Assembly (NCBI GenBank): GCA_024103275.1
Contig: JAGFIV010000130.1
Coordinates: forward strand, 1-64,000
DNA length: 64,000 nt
DNA from: Flavobacteriales bacterium
GTDB taxonomy: Bacteria; Bacteroidota; Bacteroidia; Flavobacteriales_F; PHOS-HE28
Direction: 5' to 3'
Shown here: in pieces, positions 44,087 through 52,489 of the stretch
Layout: each line of letters starts with the position of its first letter
Position numbering within the stretch: position 1 is the first letter of the stretch
Made by a program: the position numbers and the translations under genes
The notes under the pieces: generated by a model
The model's input: only the letters and a program-made list of their open reading frames with translations
Told to the model about the DNA's origin: nothing
The model's database searches: none

Positions 44087-45231
44087 TGAATCAGGAAAGG
44101 CCGGCCATTGCCGGTGCCGGGAAGATCAAGGGTGCCGTCGTCCGTTGGCCATGGGCGGCCGCGGCCCTGATGCTGGTGGCGGGCTGCGGCGGCAGGGGCA
44201 AGGATGGCCGGCAAGGCGGGGGCATGGGCCCCATGGGCCCGATGGCGGTGCAGGTGCACGTGCTGGCCTCCGCCCCGCTGGACAATAGCTTCACCGCCAG
44301 CGGCACCCTGCTGGCCAACGAATCGGTGGAACTCCAAAGCGAGGTGAACGGGCGCGTCACCGCCATCGGCTTCGAGGAGGGTGGGCGCGTGGCGGCGGGC
44401 CAGGTGCTGGTACACATCAACGACGACGACCTGCAGGCGCAGCTGCGCAAGGCCCAGGCCGAATTGCAGCTGGCGGTGGTGACCGAGCAGCGGCAGGAGC
44501 AGCTGTTGCAGGCCAAGGGGATCAGCCAGGAGGTCTTTGACGCCACGCGGGCCCAGCGCATCGGCAAGCAGGCCGAGGTGGACAACCTGCAGGCCCTGAT
44601 CGCCAAGCATACCATCCGCGCACCCTTCAGCGGCACGGTGGGCCTGCGCAACATCAGCAAGGGTGGCTTCGTGGGGCTGAACACGCCCATAGCCACCCTC
44701 ACCCAGACGGACCCGATCAAGCTCGATTTCTCGGTGCCCGAGCGCTATGCGCGCCAGCTGCGCCCCGGCTCCAAGGTGGCCTTCACCGTGGAAGGCGACA
44801 CCACGCGCCACGTGGCCACGGTGTACGCGGAGGAGGGCAGCGTGGACCTGGCCACGCGCAGCATCAAGGTGCGCGCGCGCTGCGCCAATCCGGGCGGGCG
44901 GCTGGTGCCGGGCAGCTTCGCCAAGGTGGACGTGCGGCTGGAGACCATCCCCGATGCGCTCACCATCCCGGCCGAGGCCCTGGTGCCCGACATCCAAGGG
45001 GAAAAGGTGATGGTGATGAAGGGCGGCAAGGCGCACAGCGTACGGGTCCATGTGGGCATCCGCACGGAGACCAGCGTGCAATTGATCAGCAACGTGCAGC
45101 CCGGCGACACGGTGATCACCAGCGCCCTGTTGGCGGTCCGCGACGGCATGGCGGTGCAACCCGCGACACGGAAACAGGCCACCAACGGGACCAAGCAGGA
45201 AGCTTCCTTGGCATCCGACGAGGACAAGTAG
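44083..45231 (+). CDS. RND efflux periplasmic adaptor (membrane fusion lipoprotein)
   Basis: A 382-residue HlyD/AcrA-type adaptor. The lipobox LVAGC (Cys35) predicts a lipid anchor. It is followed by a Met/Gly-rich linker, a barrel-sandwich half (SVELQSEVNGRVTAIGFEEG), a coiled-coil hairpin with LQAKGISQEVFDATRAQ, the second lipoyl half (KHTIRAPFSGTVGLR) and a beta-barrel (FSVPERYARQLRPG). It links the RND pump to the outer-membrane channel. The start shares ATGA with the marR stop. Confidence 0.93.
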   Translation: MMNQERPAIAGAGKIKGAVVRWPWAAAALMLVAGCGGRGKDGRQGGGMGPMGPMAVQVHVLASAPLDNSFTASGTLLANESVELQSEVNGRVTAIGFEEGGRVAAGQVLVHINDDDLQAQLRKAQAELQLAVVTEQRQEQLLQAKGISQEVFDATRAQRIGKQAEVDNLQALIAKHTIRAPFSGTVGLRNISKGGFVGLNTPIATLTQTDPIKLDFSVPERYARQLRPGSKVAFTVEGDTTRHVATVYAEEGSVDLATRSIKVRARCANPGGRLVPGSFAKVDVRLETIPDALTIPAEALVPDIQGEKVMVMKGGKAHSVRVHVGIRTETSVQLISNVQPGDTVITSALLAVRDGMAVQPATRKQATNGTKQEASLASDEDK

Positions 45232-45234
45232 GCC

Positions 45235-48200
45235 ATGAACATCAGCTCGCTCTCCATCAACCGGCCGGTGATGGCCACGGTCTTGTCCATCCTGATCGTG
45301 CTCTTCGGCGTGATCGGCTTCACCTACCTCGGTGTGCGCGAATACCCGAGCGTGGACCCGCCGGTGATCACCGTCACCACCAACTACCCCGGTGCCAACG
45401 CGGACATCATTGAGAGCCAGATCACCGAGATCCTGGAGGAAAGCATCAACGGCATCGCCGGCATCCGCACGCTGAGCAGCATCAGCACCGATGGGCGCAG
45501 CACCGTCACGGTGGAATTCGAGCTGGACCAGGACCTGGAGGCGGCGGCCAACGACGTGCGCGACCGGGTGAGCCGGGCCGTGCGCAACCTGCCCCAGGAT
45601 GCCGACCCGCCCATCGTGGTGAAGAGCGATGCCGACAGCAGCCCGATCATCTCCATGACGATCCAAAGCGACCAGCGCGACCTGCTGGAGCTGACCGAGA
45701 TCGCCAACAACGACTTCAAGGAGCGGCTGCAGACGATACCCGGCGTGAGCCAGATCAACATCTGGGGCGAGAAGAAGTACAGCATGAAGCTGCTGCTGGA
45801 CCCGGTGAAAATGGCCGGGTACAACATCACCCCGGGTGACGTCCGCTCGGCCCTGCTACGCGAGAACGTGGAGCTGCCCAGCGGCCGCATCGAGGGCTAC
45901 CGCACCGAGCTCACCATCCGCACCATGGGGCGGCTCACCACCCCCGGCCAGTTCAACGACCTGATCCTGCGCGACAACGGCGGCACCGTGGTGCGGTTGC
46001 GGGACGTGGGCCGCGCCGAGCTGCTTCCGGAGAACGAAAGGAGCCTGCTGCGCGGCAACGGTGCCGTGCCCATGGTGGCCGTGGCCATCACCCCGCAGCC
46101 CGGCAGCAACTACATCGCCATCGCCGATGCGTTCCACCAGCGTGTAGAACAGATCAAGAAGGAACTGCCGGGCGACCTGCGCTACACCGTGGCCATGGAC
46201 ACCACCATCGGTATCCGCAAGGCCATCAGTGAGGTGGAGGAGACCATCTTCATCGCGTTCGCGCTGGTGGTGCTCATCATCTTCATCTTCCTGCGCGACT
46301 GGCGCACCACGCTCATCCCCGTGATCGCCATCCCCATCTCGCTGATCGGCGCCTTCTTCATCATGTACATCGCCGGCTTCAGCATCAACATCCTCACGCT
46401 GCTGGCCGTGCTGCTGGCCACGGGCATCGTGGTGGACGACGCCATCGTGGTGCTGGAGAACATCTACAGCAAGATCGAGCGCGGCATGGACCCCATACGT
46501 GCCGGCCACGAGGGCAGCAAGGAGATCGCCATGGCCATCGTGAGCATCACCATCACGCTGGCGGCGGTGTTCCTGCCGGTGATCTTCCTCAGCGGCCTCA
46601 CCGGCAGGCTCTTCCGCGAGTTCGGCGTCACCGTGGCGGGCGCCGTCATCATCAGCGCCGTGGTCAGCCTGACGCTCACCCCCATGATGAGCGCCCATTT
46701 CCTGAAGGTGCGCCACCACCGCAGCCGCCTGTTCGAGGCCTCCGAACGCTTCTTCCACCGGATGACCGAGGGCTACAACCGCTCGCTGAAGCGGTTCATG
46801 ACCGTGCGCTGGCTGGCCTGGGTGATCATGCTGGCCAGCGTGGGGCTCACGCTCCTGGTGGGCAGCCAGCTGCAGAGCGAACTGGCGCCCTTGGAGGACA
46901 AGAGCCGCTTCCGGATCATGAGCACCGCGCCCGAGGGCACCAGCTTCGAGATGATGAACGACTACCTGACCGACATCATCGAGACCGTGGACACCCTGCC
47001 CGAGCGCGAGTCCATCATCAGCGTCACCGCCCCCAGCTTCGGGTCCGCCTTGAGCACCAACAGCGGCTTTGTGAGCGTGACCTTGGTGCAACCCGAGGAG
47101 CGGACCCGTACGCAGGACCAATTGGCCAAGCAGGTGATGGCGCAGGTGCAGAAGCACAACTTCGCCCGCACCTTCGTGGCACAGGAAGCCACCATCGGCG
47201 GGAGCCGCGGCGGGGGCCTGCCGGTGCAGTATGTGCTTCAGGCACCGGACTTCGAGCGGCTGCGCGAGGTGATCCCGGCCTTCATGGAGCGGGTGAACCA
47301 GGACAAGACCTTCCGCGTGAGCGACCTGAACCTGAAGTTCAACAAGCCGGAGATGCGCGTGGAGATCGACCGCGACCGGGCGCGTGCCATGGGCGTCACC
47401 ATGCAGGACCTGGCCGAGACACTACAGCTCTACTTCAGCGGCCAGCGCTACGGCTACTTCATCTTCCGGGGCAAGCAGTACCAGGTGATCGGCCAGGCCA
47501 TGCGCAGCAACCGTGACGCTCCCGTGGACCTCAGCAGCGCCTACGTGCGCAACGCCAAGGGCGACCTGATCCAGCTGGACAACCTGGTGCGCCTGACCGA
47601 CGAAAGCACGCCGCCGCAACTCTTCCGGTACAACCGCTTCGTGAGTGCCACCATCAGCGCCGACCCCGCCGAGGGCTACACCATCGGAGACGGCATCGCC
47701 GCCATGGACCGCATCGCCAAGGATGTGCTGGACGACAGCTTCAGCACCGCGCTGGCCGGGGAAAGCAAGGAATTCGCCGAGAGCGGCAGCAGCCTGGTGT
47801 TCGCCTTCGCCCTCGCCCTGGTGCTGGTCTTCCTCATCCTGGCCGCCCAGTTCGAAAGCTGGGTGGACCCCATGGTGATCATGTTCACCGTGCCCTTGGC
47901 CTTGACCGGTGCGGTGATCTCGCTCTGGCTGGGCAACCACACGCTCAACATCTTCAGCAACATCGGCATCATCGTGCTCATCGGCCTGGTGACCAAAAAC
48001 GGGATCCTCATCGTGGAATTCGCCAACCAGCGCAAGGAACACGGCCTGCGGAAGTACGACGCGGTGATCGATGCCGCCACGCAGCGCCTGCGCCCCATCC
48101 TGATGACCACCTTGGCCATGGTGTTGGGGGTGCTGCCCATCGCGCTGGGGCTGGGCGCGGCGGCCAAGAGCCGGATCCCCATGGGCATCGTCATCATCGG

Positions 48201-48333
48201 CGGACTGCTGTTCTCGCTGGTGCTCACCCTGTACGTGGTGCCAGGGCTATACAGCTACATGAGCGGTGAGAGCAAGGAATACCTGAAGGCACATGCCGGT
48301 GGACCCGGGGAAAACCAGAACGCGCGACCATGA
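45235..48333 (+). CDS. RND multidrug efflux permease (HAE1/AcrB family)
   Basis: A 1032-residue inner-membrane pump of full family length, with twelve helices and two large periplasmic domains. Key marks are the start ISSLSINRPVMATVLSILIV, REYPSVDPPVITV, the proton-relay aspartates in ATGIVVDDAIVVLENIYSK, and the second-half counterpart GLVTKNGILIVEFANQ. It uses the proton gradient to expel drugs, dyes or lipophilic compounds through the TolC channel. It lies 3 bases after the adaptor stop and overlaps tolC by ATGA. Confidence 0.96.
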   Translation: MNISSLSINRPVMATVLSILIVLFGVIGFTYLGVREYPSVDPPVITVTTNYPGANADIIESQITEILEESINGIAGIRTLSSISTDGRSTVTVEFELDQDLEAAANDVRDRVSRAVRNLPQDADPPIVVKSDADSSPIISMTIQSDQRDLLELTEIANNDFKERLQTIPGVSQINIWGEKKYSMKLLLDPVKMAGYNITPGDVRSALLRENVELPSGRIEGYRTELTIRTMGRLTTPGQFNDLILRDNGGTVVRLRDVGRAELLPENERSLLRGNGAVPMVAVAITPQPGSNYIAIADAFHQRVEQIKKELPGDLRYTVAMDTTIGIRKAISEVEETIFIAFALVVLIIFIFLRDWRTTLIPVIAIPISLIGAFFIMYIAGFSINILTLLAVLLATGIVVDDAIVVLENIYSKIERGMDPIRAGHEGSKEIAMAIVSITITLAAVFLPVIFLSGLTGRLFREFGVTVAGAVIISAVVSLTLTPMMSAHFLKVRHHRSRLFEASERFFHRMTEGYNRSLKRFMTVRWLAWVIMLASVGLTLLVGSQLQSELAPLEDKSRFRIMSTAPEGTSFEMMNDYLTDIIETVDTLPERESIISVTAPSFGSALSTNSGFVSVTLVQPEERTRTQDQLAKQVMAQVQKHNFARTFVAQEATIGGSRGGGLPVQYVLQAPDFERLREVIPAFMERVNQDKTFRVSDLNLKFNKPEMRVEIDRDRARAMGVTMQDLAETLQLYFSGQRYGYFIFRGKQYQVIGQAMRSNRDAPVDLSSAYVRNAKGDLIQLDNLVRLTDESTPPQLFRYNRFVSATISADPAEGYTIGDGIAAMDRIAKDVLDDSFSTALAGESKEFAESGSSLVFAFALALVLVFLILAAQFESWVDPMVIMFTVPLALTGAVISLWLGNHTLNIFSNIGIIVLIGLVTKNGILIVEFANQRKEHGLRKYDAVIDAATQRLRPILMTTLAMVLGVLPIALGLGAAAKSRIPMGIVIIGGLLFSLVLTLYVVPGLYSYMSGESKEYLKAHAGGPGENQNARP

Positions 48334-49724
48334 TCACTTCAACCTTCACGCGGTATCCGGCACATTCGTCGGGGCAGCCCCGCATCCCCCGCCATCGTCC
48401 CGGCCATACCTGGTTCACCTCCCCCGCCTTCTTTACCTCCCTTACCTTCCTCACCTTCCTCCTTCCCTTCTCCTCCACCGCCCAAGTGCTCACCCCTGAG
48501 CAGGCCGTGGCCATCGCCCTGGAGAAGAACCACGGGATCCAGGTAGCCAGGCTGCAGGCGCAAAGTGCCGCGGAGCTGAACAGCGCGGGCAATGCGGGCA
48601 TGCTGCCCACGTTGGACGCCAACGGTGCGTATAGCATCAACAATGCAGCCACCAAGCAGACCTTCTTCAGCGGCGAGGTGCGCGAGGCGGACAACGCCGA
48701 CAGCCGCGCGCTCAGCGGTGCCGTCTCGCTGAACTGGACCATCTTCGACGGCCTGGCCATGTTCGCCGCCAAGGACCGCCTGGCCGCGCTGGAGGGCATG
48801 GGCAAGATCCAGCTGCGGCAGGAGGTGGAGGCCACCGTGTACGATGTGCTCACCTCCTACTACCTCTCCGTCCAGGTCAAGAAGGCCCTGGAAGCGCAAC
48901 GCGATGCCATCCAGATCACGGGGGAAAGGCTGGAGATCGTGCGCACCGGCCTGCGCGTGGGCACGTCCAGCGGCCTGGCCGAGGTACAGGCCCGCCTCGA
49001 CCTCAGCGCGGACAGCATGGCCATCCTCAACCTGGAGGAACAGCTGGCCACGGCGTACACCCGCCTGAACCTGCTGTTGGGGCGGGCAACCGGCACGCCC
49101 GTGGAAGTGGCGGACGAGATACCGGCCGCGTTGGTGCTGGACCTGGGCACCATCCAGCAGCAGGCCCGGGCGGACAACGCCGCGCTGCAACAAGCCCGGC
49201 AAGCCCGTCTCCTGGGCGACCTGCAGGTGAAGGAATTGCGCGGGGCGCTCTTCCCCCGCCTGGACGTGTACGGCAACTACGGATACAACCGCAGCACCAG
49301 CTCCGTGGGCTTCCTGATGGAGAACACCGCCTTCGGTCCCGATTACGGCGTGCGGGCGAGCGTCCCCCTCTTCCACGGGCAACGCGCCAACAAAGCGCTC
49401 AAGGTGGCCCGGATCCAAAGCGAGCAGGCCCGCATCAGCGCAGAGGAGGCCCAGCTTCAGGTCGACCGCCAGGTGCAGGATGCCTGGTCTCGGTACACGC
49501 TCGCCAACCAGCGGGTGGCGCTGGGCCGGAAGGACCTGGAAGGCATCCGCACCCAGGTGGACGTGGCGCTGGAGAGCTACCGCCTGGGCATGATCACCGC
49601 GGTGGAACTGCGCGACGTGCAGCAAAGCATGCTCGACGCGGAGAACCGCCTGCTGCTGGCCCAGTATGAGGCCAAGAGCGCCGAACTGCAACTGCGCCTG
49701 CTGGCGGGGACGATCCTGCAGTGA
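48330..49724 (+). CDS. TolC-family outer-membrane efflux channel
   Basis: A 464-residue outer-membrane factor that completes the efflux system. Two homologous helical halves are seen, with LTPEQAVAIALEKNHGIQVA opening the mature protein and a second hairpin region around LGMITAVELRDVQQSMLDAE. The export signal is odd: residues 1-27 are Arg/Pro/His-rich, and the hydrophobic core (SPAFFTSLTFLTFLLPFSS) is encoded by C/T-rich short repeats, ending STAQV. Export should still work, because a hydrophobic core and small residues at the cleavage point are present. The start overlaps the permease stop as ATGA. Confidence 0.93.
   Translation: MITSTFTRYPAHSSGQPRIPRHRPGHTWFTSPAFFTSLTFLTFLLPFSSTAQVLTPEQAVAIALEKNHGIQVARLQAQSAAELNSAGNAGMLPTLDANGAYSINNAATKQTFFSGEVREADNADSRALSGAVSLNWTIFDGLAMFAAKDRLAALEGMGKIQLRQEVEATVYDVLTSYYLSVQVKKALEAQRDAIQITGERLEIVRTGLRVGTSSGLAEVQARLDLSADSMAILNLEEQLATAYTRLNLLLGRATGTPVEVADEIPAALVLDLGTIQQQARADNAALQQARQARLLGDLQVKELRGALFPRLDVYGNYGYNRSTSSVGFLMENTAFGPDYGVRASVPLFHGQRANKALKVARIQSEQARISAEEAQLQVDRQVQDAWSRYTLANQRVALGRKDLEGIRTQVDVALESYRLGMITAVELRDVQQSMLDAENRLLLAQYEAKSAELQLRLLAGTILQ
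48431..48466 (+). repeat. C/T-rich 9-bp repeats encoding the TolC signal core
   Basis: Successive 9-base units CTTTACCTC, CCTTACCTT, CCTCACCTT and CCTCCTTCC run through the part encoding FTSLTFLTFLLP. The degenerate short period resembles the intergenic repeats elsewhere in the window, but here it is translated. Confidence 0.65.
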
Positions 49725-49763
49725 GGCGCCCACAGCCGATGGCCGGGACCTGGTCCGGGCGCT

Positions 49764-51455
49764 TCAGGGACCTTGCACGCCCGCCACATCCGCGCTGGCC
49801 GGTTGCATTGTTTCCGGCGCGAACAGTTCCCTGGCCAGGCGGGCATCATGGCCGTACACGTCATCGCGGAAATTGAGCCGGCCCTTGCCGTCCACCCAAG
49901 CGGTGAAGTAGGCAATGGTGACGGGCATCGGCGGCTTTACGTCCACCATTTGTTCACGGCCGGCGTGCATCGCTTTTTCGATGGCCTTCGGGGTCCATGT
50001 ACTGTCATTGCGCAGCAGGTATTCCGCCAGTTTCACCGGTTCGCTCAGCCGGATGCAGCCGTGGCTAAAGGCCCGTTTCGCCGGTTCGAAGCGGCTGCGC
50101 GCCGGCGTATCGTGGAGGTAAATGCTGTACTCGTTGGGAAAGAGGAATTTCACCCGGCCCAGCGAGTTCTTCGGCCCCGGCTTCTGCCGGATGCTGTATC
50201 CCCCTCCACCCGCGTAGGTGGCCCAGTCTATGCTGCTGGCCGGCACCACGGCACCTCCCCGCAGCACCTCCATGTTCTGTGCGGCCAAGTAGCCCGGGTT
50301 GCGGCGCATGGCGGGCACGATCTCATTCCGCACGATGCTGGCGGGCACGTTCCAGTATGGCGCGAACGCAATCACCGAAACCTCCCCGCTGAAGATGACC
50401 GTGCGCGTGGCCACCGCACCCACCACCACTTTCATGCTCCAGGTTTCCTTGCCCTCCTCGAAGACATGCAGGCGGTACTCCGGAATGTTCACCAGCAGAT
50501 GGTCCTTCGGCGGCGAAGGGTTCACCCAGCGCAACCGCTCCATGTTCACCAGCAACGTGCGCATGCGTTCACCGATCGGCACGTTGAACGCTTCGGCCGT
50601 CGGCCCGTCCAGGATGCCGGTGCCCTTCAGCCCGTGCCGTTCCTGGAAGTTGACCAGGGCCTTGAAGAGCGTGCTGTCCATCACGTTGGTGATGCTGTCC
50701 TCCCATAAGTCGCCGAGCTGGAAGAGGCGGTGGCGCACATCACACAGCAGGGGCAGCGAATCACCTAATTCAACCTGCTGCCCGGCGAAGGTGAACGGAG
50801 TGAACGGTTCGATGGTGTCCGCGTACATGTACCGGCGAAGCCAGAACTTCAGGTGGTTGTACTGCGGATGGACGGGTTCCATGGGCGAAAGGTCGGTGCG
50901 CCCGGCCACCAGGGAATCCAGCAGCATGGTGTAGTCTTTCTTGAACCGTGGGATGTACCAGCCCAGTTCGCGGAGGTCACCTTGGATGTAGCCGTGATAT
51001 TCCTTGGCCGCCAGATTGAAATACTCCGCCGTGAGGCCGAGTTCCACCACCAGGCGGGCACTGTCGGCGAGCGGCTGCCCGTGCCCGTCCCGGACCAGGG
51101 CACGCCACTTGTCCGCCTTGGCATCGTGTCCCAAGGGATCGAGCAGGTTGAGCATGGCATCGGCGGTGGCGGACAGGGTGTCGTGGAGGAACCAGGCGTA
51201 TTGGAACCCGCGGCCGGCATAGAAATCGAGGATCTGCGCCGAATCCTTCCCCGCTTCGGGGTGGGCCTCCAGGAAGCCCAGCACCTCCAAACTGTCCAGG
51301 CGCAGCGGCGTGTACGGCTCCGGGGTCTCGAAGGTCCGGGTGATCTCCTCCGCGGCCTGCGCGATGCTCCTGCGCGCCGGTTGCTCCCCGCCGCCGCATG
51401 CCGCCAGGAACAACAAACCCGGCATGAGGATCGACAGAAGCTCCTTGCAGCGCAT
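49764..51455 (-). CDS. YcbB-type L,D-transpeptidase lipoprotein
   Basis: A 563-residue cell-wall enzyme. The lipobox FLAAC (Cys20) predicts a lipid anchor. A scaffold domain follows, then a peptidoglycan-binding-like stretch (NFQERHGLKGTGILDGPT). The YkuD catalytic domain carries the nucleophile in AFSHGCIRLSEP (Cys467), with the substrate-capping loop and VRNEIVPAMRRNPGYLA typical of YcbB. These enzymes form 3-3 cross-links in peptidoglycan. The gene follows a second, different transpeptidase by 11 bases and converges with tolC. Confidence 0.9.
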   Translation of the reverse strand: MRCKELLSILMPGLLFLAACGGGEQPARRSIAQAAEEITRTFETPEPYTPLRLDSLEVLGFLEAHPEAGKDSAQILDFYAGRGFQYAWFLHDTLSATADAMLNLLDPLGHDAKADKWRALVRDGHGQPLADSARLVVELGLTAEYFNLAAKEYHGYIQGDLRELGWYIPRFKKDYTMLLDSLVAGRTDLSPMEPVHPQYNHLKFWLRRYMYADTIEPFTPFTFAGQQVELGDSLPLLCDVRHRLFQLGDLWEDSITNVMDSTLFKALVNFQERHGLKGTGILDGPTAEAFNVPIGERMRTLLVNMERLRWVNPSPPKDHLLVNIPEYRLHVFEEGKETWSMKVVVGAVATRTVIFSGEVSVIAFAPYWNVPASIVRNEIVPAMRRNPGYLAAQNMEVLRGGAVVPASSIDWATYAGGGGYSIRQKPGPKNSLGRVKFLFPNEYSIYLHDTPARSRFEPAKRAFSHGCIRLSEPVKLAEYLLRNDSTWTPKAIEKAMHAGREQMVDVKPPMPVTIAYFTAWVDGKGRLNFRDDVYGHDARLARELFAPETMQPASADVAGVQGP

Positions 51456-51466
51456 CAGGAGGCCCT

Positions 51467-52102
51467 TCAGTTTGCGTGGACGTACAACAACCGTCCCTCC
51501 AACAGGCCGATCACTTGCGGGAGCACTTCGGGCGCCACGGCGGGGCAGCCGAAGCTGCGCCCCAGCCGGCCGTGGCGTGCAATGAATCCCGCGCCGACAT
51601 AGTCGGCGCCGTGGATGATGATCTCGCGCCGCAGGGCCGCCGAGTTCAGGCCCGGGTCAAGTCCCTCCAGCAACAGCGCATCGCCGTGCTTGGGGCTGCT
51701 GATCTTCCCGCCCACCCGGTACAGCCCCTTGCTGGTCTGCAGCGACCCGCTGACGTTGCTTACGCGCTCACAGTACAGGCCACCGGAGTTCTTGCCGTGG
51801 GCCACCCAGGTGCGCAACAACAGTTTGCGTGCCTCCAGGTCCACCACGAAAAAGCGCTGTTCGGTGGACGGGCGGGTCATGTCGGCAATGGCGATCACGC
51901 CGGCCTGGATCCCATGCTTCGCGCAACCCGCAAGTGCCGCATGGAACGCCTCCTCCTCCAGCACGCCGTCCAGCCCGCATGCATGGTAGAGCGTACCGGC
52001 CTCCGGGTCCGCGCTTTCTCCGGGTATCGCCGGGGCCGTAGCCCGCGGTGCCATTTTCCACAATGGGGCACAGGCGATCAGGAAGGCAACCAGCAATTGC
52101 AT
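51467..52102 (-). CDS. YkuD_2-type murein L,D-transpeptidase
   Basis: A 211-residue exported protein of the murein L,D-transpeptidase catalytic domain family (YkuD_2). It has a hydrophobic N-terminus, then VVDLEARKLLLRTWVAHGKN, the histidine in IIHGADYV and the nucleophile in GRSFGCPAV (about Cys186). In Bacteroidota this family is thought to trim or cross-link wall peptides. The start at 52102 lies seven bases after a perfect TAGTTTTG promoter box, and the larger transpeptidase gene follows in the same operon. Confidence 0.88.
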   Translation of the reverse strand: MQLLVAFLIACAPLWKMAPRATAPAIPGESADPEAGTLYHACGLDGVLEEEAFHAALAGCAKHGIQAGVIAIADMTRPSTEQRFFVVDLEARKLLLRTWVAHGKNSGGLYCERVSNVSGSLQTSKGLYRVGGKISSPKHGDALLLEGLDPGLNSAALRREIIIHGADYVGAGFIARHGRLGRSFGCPAVAPEVLPQVIGLLEGRLLYVHAN

Positions 52103-52109
52103 GGGCGTG

Positions 52110-52117
52110 CAAAACTA
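52110..52117 (-). promoter_or_regulatory. -7 promoter box for the L,D-transpeptidase operon
   Basis: TAGTTTTG on the minus strand matches TAnnTTTG exactly and lies seven bases from ATG 52102. Confidence 0.6.
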
Positions 52118-52194
52118 ACGTCGGTTACAAGCCATCCGGCCTACGACGGACCGCCCCCCGGGTTCCGCACATCCGATTGCCCTTGGCGTCCCCT

Positions 52195-52303
52195 ATTCCG
52201 CCAGCACCTGCAACAGATGCACATCAAACCACTCGGGCTGCTCCACGTTGCCGGCGTGGCCCGCATGCGGGATCACCAGGAAATGGTCCGCCGGCAGGTG
52301 GTT
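52195..52303 (+). repeat. 109-bp direct repeat, left copy
   Basis: The offset to the right copy is a constant 2002 bases with four mismatches and no gaps. It flanks the lower-GC T9SS gene on its upstream side. Confidence 0.9.
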
Positions 52304-52335
52304 GTGGTAATGGAGATGGTGATAAGGTGATCGCC
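52195..52335 (-). pseudogene. Relic of the 3' end of an alpha/beta hydrolase gene
   Basis: Positions 52195-52303 match 54197-54305, the 3' end of the intact hydrolase gene, at 105 of 109 positions in the same orientation. The relic still encodes the last residues, including HAGHAGNVEQPEWF, and ends in TAG rather than TGA. A 16-base gap and a weaker match (52312-52335 against 54330-54353) follow, after which similarity is lost. No start or catalytic serine region remains. With the intact copy it brackets the T9SS protein gene. The rest of the 52103-52489 gap shows nothing else. Confidence 0.85.
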
Positions 52336-52489
52336 TTGACTAAGAATATAACCATTTGCCTTATCGAAGATGGCCTTTATGGAGAAGCTCAAGTATCCGT
52401 TTAGGGGAATGGGGAGGATCGTGGACAAAACGGGGGCGCGGGAGGCAACCTTGGGTCCAGGGGGGCGTCTATTTCCCAACTGCAATGCT

